From NCBI GenBank assembly GCA_902766815.1, contig CACXEZ010000134.1:1-6443 (forward strand): 6,443 bases of DNA, in the 5' to 3' direction. Source of the stretch: an uncultured Erysipelotrichaceae bacterium (GTDB taxonomy: Bacteria > Bacillota_I > Bacilli_A > RF39 > UBA660). A program made the position numbers and the translations under genes. Every line of letters starts with the position of its first letter. The stretch's first letter is position 1. Below, in pieces: positions 1 to 5,342 of the stretch. The notes beneath the pieces are model-generated. The model made no database searches. It saw only the letters and a list, made by a program, of their open reading frames with translations, and had not been told where the DNA came from.

Positions 1-23
1 ACTCAAAATTGTAGTTTTATTAT

Positions 24-56
24 AAAAAACTCCCACTAGTTCGTGATGAACATAGT
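24..56 (-). terminator. Weak candidate terminator of the suf operon
   Basis: Read on the minus strand, downstream of sufS, ACTA-U-GUUC (56-48, with a bulged U at 52) can pair with GAACUAGU (42-35) around a 5-nt loop. This is followed by GGGAG and then a run of six U (29-24). The U run and the position support an intrinsic terminator. The AU-rich stem, the bulge and the 5-nt gap before the U run make it a poor example. It would end the sufC-sufD-sufS transcript here, leaving no room for sufU or sufB in the same unit. Confidence 0.4.
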
Positions 57-86
57 CAATCTAGTTCCCACTCATTCGTGAAGAAC
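31..86. repeat. Two imperfect 21-bp direct repeats
   Basis: Positions 31-51 and 66-86 are near copies: 18 of 21 bases match, and the start-to-start distance is 35 bp. Both begin TCCCACT and share TTCGTGA and GAAC near the end; they differ at repeat positions 8, 9 and 17. CTAGTT also occurs twice (36-41 and 61-66). The first copy forms the candidate terminator hairpin, while the second is less able to fold. The function is unknown. The pair could be a duplicated terminator-like element or two units of a dispersed intergenic repeat. Confidence 0.6.
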
Positions 87-96
87 CCTTGTTCTT
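81..96. repeat. Perfect 6-bp inverted repeat just after sufS
   Basis: AAGAAC (81-86) and GTTCTT (91-96) are perfect reverse complements around the 4-nt spacer CCTT. In RNA from the minus strand this gives a compact 6-bp hairpin starting only a few nucleotides past the sufS stop codon. No U run follows it, so it is not an intrinsic terminator on its own. It could protect the 3' end of the suf message. It shares 81-86 with the second direct repeat. Confidence 0.45.
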
Positions 97-103
97 TTAA
101 GTA

Positions 104-1300
104 TTATAATATTTCATTCCATATATTGTTAATATTTTTAATTACACGTAATAACTCATCAATTTCCTCTTTAGTATTATAAATACCAAAACTTACTCTA
201 CAAGTATTATCTACTTTAAATATTTTATTAAGTATCTTAGAACAATGATTACCACTTCTTACACATATATTATATTTATCTAGATATACTGAAACATCTT
301 GACTAAAGATATCTTTTACATTAAAAGCTACAATACTTCCTACAATATTTTCGTTGTATAAAATGATATTATCTATTTTTTTTAGTTCAGATACTAAATA
401 CTCTTTTAATTCATGCTCATGTTTAATGATTTTATTTATACCAAGGTTAGATAGGTAATCTAAGGCAGCTCCCATGCCGATTACTCCAGCTATATTTTGG
501 GTACCTGCTTCAAATCTTACTGGTACTTCTCTTAATTCCATATATCCATCTGATAGATACATGGCATTCATACCTCCACCATAGTTCATTGGTAACATAT
601 CATTTAGTAAATCGAATTTTCCATAAAGAAAACCTACTCCCGTTGGACCATAAAATTTGTGAGCACTAGCTGCAAAAAAGTCAATATCATCTAGGACAAC
701 ATCTGTTTTAATATGACTTAAACTTTGGGCACCATCTCCTACTACTAGAATGTTATGTTGATGGGCAAATTCACAGATATCTCTCATTGGTCTAATATCT
801 CCTACTACATTTGTTACGTATGCTAAAGAAATGACTTTTGTTTTATTTGTTACTGTTTTTTTCACATTTTCCATAGTTACTTCTTTATTTTCATCTAATT
901 CAATATATTTAATTATAATTCCTATTTCGTTTTTTAAGATGAACCATGGAAGGACGTTGGATGCATGTTCGCTTTCGGTTAGTAGTACTTCATCTCCTTC
1001 ATGTAAATGTTGTTTGAAATAACCAAATACTACTCTATTTAATCCATCGGTTGCTCCACTTGTGAAAATAATTTCGCTGCTGTCTTTTGCATGAATAAAA
1101 TCTTTTATTTTTTTTCTGACTCCTTCGTACATGGAATCTACTTTCTGACTTGTCTTATAATCTCCTCTATGAGCATTTGCACAATATTTGCTATAATACT
1201 CTACCACGTTATCTATTACCACCTTTGGTTTTAAAGTAGTAGCTCCATTGTCAAAATAAATTAAATTACTATTTAACATTTCGAAATCTTCTCGATTCAC
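104..1300 (-). CDS. sufS: SufS-type cysteine desulfurase (group II)
   Basis: PLP-dependent enzyme that removes sulfur from L-cysteine, giving alanine and an enzyme-bound persulfide for cytosolic Fe-S cluster assembly. The 398 aa (family about 400-410) show the whole fold: YFDNGATT near residue 15, HRGDY at 44-48, EHASN at 111-115, GDGAQS at 188-193, the PLP lysine in SAHKFYGPTG (Lys215), RFEAGTQN at 262-269, and the persulfide Cys353 in RSGNHCSK. The R-x-G-x-H-C pattern around the cysteine marks the SufS group rather than IscS/NifS. The position after G is Asn where many SufS proteins have His. The start is GTG at 1300, chosen because an 11-nt perfect Shine-Dalgarno ends a few bases upstream; the next in-frame ATG (1279) would trim the N-terminus. 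It is the last gene of the sufC-sufD-sufS operon, 4 nt after sufD, so translation is probably coupled. The usual next gene, sufU, the zinc protein that accepts the persulfide, is absent. Confidence 0.95.
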   Translation of the reverse strand: MNREDFEMLNSNLIYFDNGATTLKPKVVIDNVVEYYSKYCANAHRGDYKTSQKVDSMYEGVRKKIKDFIHAKDSSEIIFTSGATDGLNRVVFGYFKQHLHEGDEVLLTESEHASNVLPWFILKNEIGIIIKYIELDENKEVTMENVKKTVTNKTKVISLAYVTNVVGDIRPMRDICEFAHQHNILVVGDGAQSLSHIKTDVVLDDIDFFAASAHKFYGPTGVGFLYGKFDLLNDMLPMNYGGGMNAMYLSDGYMELREVPVRFEAGTQNIAGVIGMGAALDYLSNLGINKIIKHEHELKEYLVSELKKIDNIILYNENIVGSIVAFNVKDIFSQDVSVYLDKYNICVRSGNHCSKILNKIFKVDNTCRVSFGIYNTKEEIDELLRVIKNINNIWNEIL

Positions 1301-1303
1301 GTT

Positions 1304-1314
1304 ATCACCTCCTT
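1304..1314 (-). promoter_or_regulatory. Very strong ribosome binding site of sufS, overlapping the sufD stop
   Basis: On the minus strand AAGGAGGTGAT (1314-1304) is fully complementary to the 3' end of 16S rRNA and lies 7 nt (counted from GGAGG) before the GTG at 1300. It contains the sufD stop TGA (1307-1305), which is directly followed by TAA, giving a double stop. This site decides the GTG start of sufS, and suggests that high SufS synthesis compensates for the weaker start codon. Confidence 0.85.
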
Positions 1315-2069
1315 AGATTTAAAATACTATTCATCATATATTCTCTTTTTTCTAGATCTACTTTTATATTTGAGAAGAGAAATCCTTTTATTAATAGAAG
1401 AATTGCTTCTTCTCTGGAAATACCTCTACTCATCAAGTAAAATACTTCTTCTTCATCAAAACTACCTATAATTGACCCATGTCTTGCTTCAACACTATCT
1501 TCTTCAATAAACATATTAGGAATAATTTTAGCTTGCACATCTCCTAATGTTAAAATTCTACTATTTTGATCCATAATACAGTCTGTATTTCCTTTTTCTA
1601 GCATGCTATCAATTTGGATATTTATCGTACTACCATCTAATCCTATACATTTATTTTTAATTTCACTTTGTACATATTTTTTATTATGATTAACTATTAT
1701 ATGATATTCAGTACTATCACGACTGATACTAGAAAAGCCTTGATAATATTTAGAATATTCTCCATTTAAATCAATTTTCGTTAATTCATTTACTTCTAAG
1801 TTATCATAAAATTGAAATAAGGTAAGGATACTTTTTGTTCCTATAGTGTAATGGTTATTAACTTTTAGTTTGTTATTTTTACTAAAGATAAATAGTTTGA
1901 TTGTTTTTTCATCTGGAATGTTAATTTCTAAATGGATATTACTACTATCTATATATTCTATTACATAATCACCATTTTCTTTAAAAATGATTTGATTATC
2001 TGTTATTTTTATTTGGTTATCTTCCTTTACTTCTAATTTATTTTCTTTTATGATAATTTTGCTATTCAT
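1305..2069 (-). CDS. sufD: Short SufBD-family Fe-S assembly scaffold protein, SufD-like
   Basis: Member of the SufB/SufD family, the beta-helix proteins that bind SufC and build the Fe-S cluster. At 254 aa it is much shorter than typical SufD (about 420-440) or SufB (about 465-495). It starts almost at the beta-strand core and lacks the N-terminal helical part. The C-terminal core is clear: GLDGSTINIQ near 143-152, TLGDVQAKIIP, then EARHGSIIG (His197), FYLMSRGIS and the last helices that contact SufC. The HG motif matches SufD (His360 in E. coli) rather than the HEA of SufB, and Asn169 falls about where SufB has its essential Cys405; Cys164 is nearby. These alignments are by eye and from memory. 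Start: ATG at 2069 gives an 8-nt overlap with the end of sufC (ATGAATAG), suggesting coupling. An in-frame GTG at 2081 would add 4 residues, and neither start has a clear Shine-Dalgarno. Confidence 0.82.
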   Translation of the reverse strand: MNSKIIIKENKLEVKEDNQIKITDNQIIFKENGDYVIEYIDSSNIHLEINIPDEKTIKLFIFSKNNKLKVNNHYTIGTKSILTLFQFYDNLEVNELTKIDLNGEYSKYYQGFSSISRDSTEYHIIVNHNKKYVQSEIKNKCIGLDGSTINIQIDSMLEKGNTDCIMDQNSRILTLGDVQAKIIPNMFIEEDSVEARHGSIIGSFDEEEVFYLMSRGISREEAILLLIKGFLFSNIKVDLEKREYMMNSILNLRR

Positions 2070-2814
2070 TTTGATCAACACTCACATGCTTTTGGTAACC
2101 ATTTTTTTCGATATCAGATACTAGATGATAATCCCCTGTTTTGACAATATGTTTGTTGCTAATAATGTGTACGTAATCTGGTTTTAAATATTCTAGAATC
2201 ATGGAATAGTGAGTAATGATTAACATAGAAGTATCAGGATTTTCTTTCATGTATTGCTTTAAATTTTCACAAACAATCCTTAAACTATCTACATCTAAAC
2301 CGCTGTCTAATTCATCTAATATTATAAAGCTTGGATTTAATAGTTTGATTTGTAATACTTCATTTTTTTTCTTTTCACCACCACTGAAGCCAACGTTTAA
2401 ACTTCTATGGATCAGATCTTTATTCATATTTAGGTCTAACGATGCCTTTTCACAGTCTTTAATAAATTGATATAAACCAACTTTCTTTTCATTTTTTTGG
2501 CTGATAGCCGTTCTTAAGAAATCCTGGTTACTTACACCGTCTATTTCCATCGGAGATTGCATTGCTAAGAAGATTCCTTTTCTACTTCTTTCATCTGGTA
2601 ATAGTTTTAAAATACTTGTTCCATCCAATAAGATATCACCTTCTATGACATGATATCTTGGATCTCCCATAATTACTCTAGATAGTGTACTTTTCCCTAC
2701 TCCGTTTGGTCCCATGACAGCATGAATTGTACCACTTTCAATATTTAAATTAAAATTATTCAAAATAATTTTCTTCTCTATTTCTACACTTAAGTTTTTA
2801 ATTTCTAGTTTCAT
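2062..2814 (-). CDS. sufC: SufC, ABC-type ATPase of Fe-S cluster assembly
   Basis: Cytosolic ABC ATPase that binds the C-terminal helices of SufB/SufD and drives conformational changes during cluster assembly; it is not a transporter. The 250 aa are exactly the usual size. Motifs in order are Walker A GPNGVGKST (35-43), Q-loop LAMQSP (Gln86), signature FSGGEKKK (143-150), Walker B and D-loop FIILDELDSGLD (163-174), and the H-loop His202 in IITHYS. The run SGGEKKKNE and the acidic DELDSGLD are characteristic of SufC. The start ATG at 2814 follows TAAGGAGGAG with a 4-nt gap from GGAGG, a strong ribosome binding site. It is the first gene of the operon, has its own promoter 24 nt upstream of the ATG, and overlaps sufD by 8 nt. 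Confidence 0.96.
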   Translation of the reverse strand: MKLEIKNLSVEIEKKIILNNFNLNIESGTIHAVMGPNGVGKSTLSRVIMGDPRYHVIEGDILLDGTSILKLLPDERSRKGIFLAMQSPMEIDGVSNQDFLRTAISQKNEKKVGLYQFIKDCEKASLDLNMNKDLIHRSLNVGFSGGEKKKNEVLQIKLLNPSFIILDELDSGLDVDSLRIVCENLKQYMKENPDTSMLIITHYSMILEYLKPDYVHIISNKHIVKTGDYHLVSDIEKNGYQKHVSVDQNE

Positions 2815-2816
2815 TG

Positions 2817-2866
2817 CTCCTCCTTAATCTGATTATTATTATAACACCTACTACGATAAAAGTTAA
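2817..2866 (-). promoter_or_regulatory. Promoter and ribosome binding site of the suf operon
   Basis: On the minus strand, -35 TTAACT (2866-2861, 4 of 6 to consensus), a 17-nt spacer and a perfect -10 TATAAT (2843-2838) preceded by TGT, so an extended -10. This is a strong housekeeping sigma-A type promoter. The predicted start near 2831 gives a leader of only about 17 nt, too short for a riboswitch. An 11-bp palindrome TAATC-T-GATTA (2825-2835) covers the predicted start site and could be an operator, although such palindromes arise easily in AT-rich DNA. The Shine-Dalgarno AAGGAGGAG is at 2825-2817. Confidence 0.7.
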
Positions 2867-2917
2867 GAAAAAAATCCCGCAAATGTTTAAATTATTTTGA
2901 GATATTTTCAAAAACTA

Positions 2918-2982
2918 TTGACACAATAAATTAACTAAGTGTAATAAATTTATATAATACCCATATATTTTAAGTGAGGTGA
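2918..2982 (+). promoter_or_regulatory. Candidate promoter and ribosome binding site of the DUF6512-like gene
   Basis: A perfect -10 TATAAT (2953-2958) has TTAACT (2931-2936) 16 nt upstream as a likely -35, giving a start near 2965 and a 5' leader of about 20 nt. A perfect TTGACA (2918-2923) lies further up, but it is 29 nt from TATAAT; its only partner at normal spacing is the poor TAATAA (2942-2947). TTGACA is part of the palindrome TATTG-ACA-CAATA (2916-2928), a possible operator. AATAAATT is repeated at 2925-2932 and 2943-2950. The Shine-Dalgarno GAGGTGA (2976-2982) is close to the ATG at 2986. Confidence 0.5.
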
Positions 2983-2985
2983 AGT

Positions 2986-3528
2986 ATGGATAAATTAAAA
3001 AAAACTAAAGTTATAGCCACCATAGGGATATTTTTACTATCTTTTTTATCTCATTTTATGTATGATTTATTTCCTAATACATTTGTTTCTTTTTTCTTTC
3101 CAGTCAATGAAAGTATTTTTGAACATATGAAAATTATTTATACCTCTACTCTTCTTTATGGTATCATTGATTACTTTATATTAAAAAAAGAGAAAATAGT
3201 ATTTGCTAATTTTCCACTTCAATTATTTTTGACTAGTTTTTTAGGTATTGTACTTTATTTGATTATTTATCTACCAATCTATTACTTTATTGGAGAGTTC
3301 TTACCTCTATCTATTTTTCTACTTTTTGTAGTTTATTCAAGAATGCAGATTATGTCTTATTATATTTTGAAATTACCAAATTATCCTGTTCTTAATAAAA
3401 TATCAATTGTTCTTATTATCGTAGTTTATATTAATTTCATTATTTTAACTTATCATCCACCTCATCATATGTTATTTTATGATACAAGAACAATGAGTTA
3501 TGGAATTTATCATCATACTAAAGGGTAG
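2986..3528 (+). CDS. Small multi-pass membrane protein, DUF6512-like, function unknown
   Basis: A 180-aa integral membrane protein with about five hydrophobic segments, near residues 10-28, 50-65, 76-100, 104-120 and 138-155. It starts with a lysine-rich N-terminus (MDKLKKTK) that acts as a signal anchor without a cleavage site. Polar motifs sit among the membrane segments: SHFMYD (22-27), PVNESIFEH (39-47), and near the C-terminus TYHPPHHMLFYD (155-166) with SYGIYHH (171-177). PVNES..EH and the late TYxPP..LFxD..YGI pattern are what I recall for the DUF6512 family, found in Bacillota and uncharacterised. The conserved His, Asp and Glu could form a metal or catalytic site near the membrane, but that is inference. 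The ATG has a good Shine-Dalgarno. The gene is alone on its strand, divergent from suf and convergent with ezrA, with a 12-bp gap between stops and no clear terminator; only a T run (3530-3536) follows. Confidence 0.78.
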   Translation: MDKLKKTKVIATIGIFLLSFLSHFMYDLFPNTFVSFFFPVNESIFEHMKIIYTSTLLYGIIDYFILKKEKIVFANFPLQLFLTSFLGIVLYLIIYLPIYYFIGEFLPLSIFLLFVVYSRMQIMSYYILKLPNYPVLNKISIVLIIVVYINFIILTYHPPHHMLFYDTRTMSYGIYHHTKG

Positions 3529-3540
3529 ATTTTTTTCTTC

Positions 3541-5223
3541 TTAATGATTATTTTCTACTAGTTTTACAACATTTGTTGCCACTTCTAAAGCTTGTTCATA
3601 TTGCCCTTTATAAAATAGGTTTGTTGCTTTTTCTAAGCCTTGTTCTACTTCTGGATAAGTGCTACGATATCTATTTCCATAAAGGATCATATTTTCGCTC
3701 ATCATCGATACTTTAATCATATCGTTGGTTTTGTTATAGATTTTAAATACCAAATCTCTTGCTGTATCTACTCTAATATTTAATATTTTAATTACAATTG
3801 GCTTTTTATCTAACTCTTTTACAATCTCACGAATTGCATCTTGAGCTTCTTTTAATTCTACATAGTAACTACTAGGAATTACTGGTAATTTGTAGTCTTT
3901 TAATTTTAGTTTTGCTTTCTTTAATAGGTCTTGAATTGTTGTTAATTGTTCTTTTGCTCTATATTCATCATCTTGCATACTAGTAATCGATCTTAATTGA
4001 TAATCTAAATCATCTTGTAATCTGGATAGTTTAATACCTAGCCCATCTAATTCATCATATAGCTGTGAATAGGCAAATGTTTTGGTCTTTCCATGTTCTA
4101 GTAGTAATTTAAATGATTCATTAATATCTTCAAGATTGCGATTTAATGTACTGAAACGATTGATTTCTTCTTCTGTTAAATCATAAGTTACTTTGATATC
4201 ATCTATTTGAATATAAATATCATAAACGACCTTATTTACTTTTTCTAATTTATATCTAAATTTTTTGCATCCTTCTTTAAACGAATCTTTGCATTCTTTT
4301 TCTTTATCAAAATCTTTAAATAAAGTACTAAAATAATCTAGAATTGTTTTTAGTTCAATATTAGAATCATCCATTTCTAATGCTCTGATATTTTTCATGA
4401 TGCCATCTATCTTTTTTTCTATCTCTTCTATGTTATATTCTACATTTAAGTAATCCATAGGATAACCGTCACGAATCATTCTAGCATACATTGTTTTTGC
4501 TTCTTCGATTTTCCCAGGAACCAATACTGTTGCCATTAGGAGGATAGATGAGATATTATCTAGAATTTTCTTTAATTTATCTAAATCTTCTTCTAATATA
4601 ACGACAATTTTCTCTACTTCTACATAGTCATTTTGATCCATAGCATTTTCGAATGCTAGGAATTTTTCATCTATTTTTTCGAATTCTTTGCTAATAATAT
4701 CTTTTAATTCACCATATTCTTTTTCATTTCTGGTGAATTTGCTGTATAGTTCTCGATATTCTACTTTTAACTTTGTAATTAATGATCTATTTCTTTCTTC
4801 TGAATTGGTGATAATTTGAATTTCTTCGATTAGTTTTTTGCTTTTTCTTCTTAGTTTTTCAATTTCTAATTCAATTCCTGTCATTTTCTTAATGGCATTC
4901 TTGTAATCTCTTTTATCAATTAGGAAATCAACTTCGCTGATTTCATCTGTTATCTTAGGTAACATATCTTCTTTGATATAATTAAAAGTTTCATCCCAGT
5001 CTTCTAATTTTTGTTTTAAGTTATCTGTTTTTACTAGACTTCTTACCTTTGTAATTTCTGATAAAATTTTTACATTGATTAGTTGATTTTTTTCAATATC
5101 TAATTCATTTACTTTATTTTTATATTTTTTACTAGTTTCTTTTCTGGTAACGACAAAGGTGATTAATCCAAAAATGGCTGCTATTAGAAATGTTGTTACC
5201 ACTACAAAAAATATATTATCCAT
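3541..5223 (-). CDS. ezrA: EzrA, septation ring formation regulator
   Basis: Membrane-anchored regulator of FtsZ ring assembly in low-GC Gram-positives. It prevents extra rings at the poles, takes part in midcell division and links FtsZ to cell wall synthesis. The 560 aa match the family (B. subtilis about 562). One N-terminal membrane helix (about residues 5-25, FFVVVTTFLIAAIFGLITFVV) is followed by TRKETSKK, placing the long charged part in the cytoplasm. That part is almost entirely helical, with spectrin-like coiled-coil repeats rich in Lys and Glu. Near the C-terminus YGNRYRS (515-521) is the conserved patch needed for midcell localisation, followed by a helical tail typical of EzrA. Start: ATG at 5223 is preferred because AAGGTGGTGA (5238-5229) lies at the right distance; a GTG at 5235 would put the start inside that site and add 4 residues. 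It has its own promoter after the typA terminator. In many Bacilli a cysteine desulfurase/thiI pair sits beside ezrA; that pair is not seen here. Confidence 0.93.
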   Translation of the reverse strand: MDNIFFVVVTTFLIAAIFGLITFVVTRKETSKKYKNKVNELDIEKNQLINVKILSEITKVRSLVKTDNLKQKLEDWDETFNYIKEDMLPKITDEISEVDFLIDKRDYKNAIKKMTGIELEIEKLRRKSKKLIEEIQIITNSEERNRSLITKLKVEYRELYSKFTRNEKEYGELKDIISKEFEKIDEKFLAFENAMDQNDYVEVEKIVVILEEDLDKLKKILDNISSILLMATVLVPGKIEEAKTMYARMIRDGYPMDYLNVEYNIEEIEKKIDGIMKNIRALEMDDSNIELKTILDYFSTLFKDFDKEKECKDSFKEGCKKFRYKLEKVNKVVYDIYIQIDDIKVTYDLTEEEINRFSTLNRNLEDINESFKLLLEHGKTKTFAYSQLYDELDGLGIKLSRLQDDLDYQLRSITSMQDDEYRAKEQLTTIQDLLKKAKLKLKDYKLPVIPSSYYVELKEAQDAIREIVKELDKKPIVIKILNIRVDTARDLVFKIYNKTNDMIKVSMMSENMILYGNRYRSTYPEVEQGLEKATNLFYKGQYEQALEVATNVVKLVENNH

Positions 5224-5228
5224 AAAAT

Positions 5229-5262
5229 TCACCACCTTACAGGTCTTACTATTATTTTACCA
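5229..5262 (-). promoter_or_regulatory. Candidate extended -10 promoter and ribosome binding site of ezrA
   Basis: On the minus strand TGG-TAAAAT (5262-5254) is an extended -10 with one mismatch to TATAAT. At 17 nt upstream only a weak -35 (TATAAA, 5282-5277) is present, so the promoter would depend on the TG extension. The start would be near 5247, with a leader of about 24 nt. The Shine-Dalgarno AAGGTGGTGA (5238-5229) differs by one base from the ideal and leaves 8 nt between GGTGG and the ATG at 5223; it decides that start. Confidence 0.5.
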
Positions 5263-5302
5263 TACTTTTTATTATTTTTATAAAATATTTTATTGTTTGA
5301 CA

Positions 5303-5342
5303 TAAAAAAGATAGCAATTTTACTGATTACTTCTTGCTATCT
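5303..5342 (-). terminator. Intrinsic terminator of typA, overlapping the end of the coding region
   Basis: On the minus strand AGATAGCAA (5342-5334) pairs perfectly with TTGCTATCT (5317-5309), a 9-bp stem with a 16-nt loop, followed directly by a run of T (5308-5303). The 5' arm is made of the last typA codons (Asp-Ser-Lys), and the stop codon TAA (5329-5327) lies inside the loop. The perfect stem and adjacent T run make it the clearest terminator in the window. It separates typA from ezrA. Confidence 0.85.

Noticed and set aside
1..103. Mobile element end or CRISPR array in the repeats at the left edge
   Set aside because: Only two imperfect copies with unlike spacers are visible; there is no transposase, no terminal inverted repeat and no target duplication in the window.
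831..1022. Short hydrophobic open frames on the plus strand (831-1022, also 2216-2470 and 5941-6129)
   Set aside because: They are antisense to sufS, sufC and typA; the hydrophobic look comes from Lys/Glu/Asn codons read backwards as Phe/Leu/Ile. No Shine-Dalgarno or conserved motif supports them.
104..2814. A TGA-as-tryptophan genetic code
   Set aside because: The Trp codons checked in sufS and typA are TGG, and the one TGA stop (end of sufD) gives a sensible gene end overlapping the next ribosome binding site.
2867..2880. Terminator in the suf/DUF6512 spacer (GCGGGA followed by a T run on the minus strand)
   Set aside because: There is no complementary arm for the GC-rich part upstream, so no hairpin forms; it also lies upstream of the suf promoter with no gene ending there.
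2815..2985. Riboswitch or T-box leader in front of sufC
   Set aside because: The strong promoter lies only 24 nt from the ATG, leaving a leader of about 17 nt; no leader structure fits.
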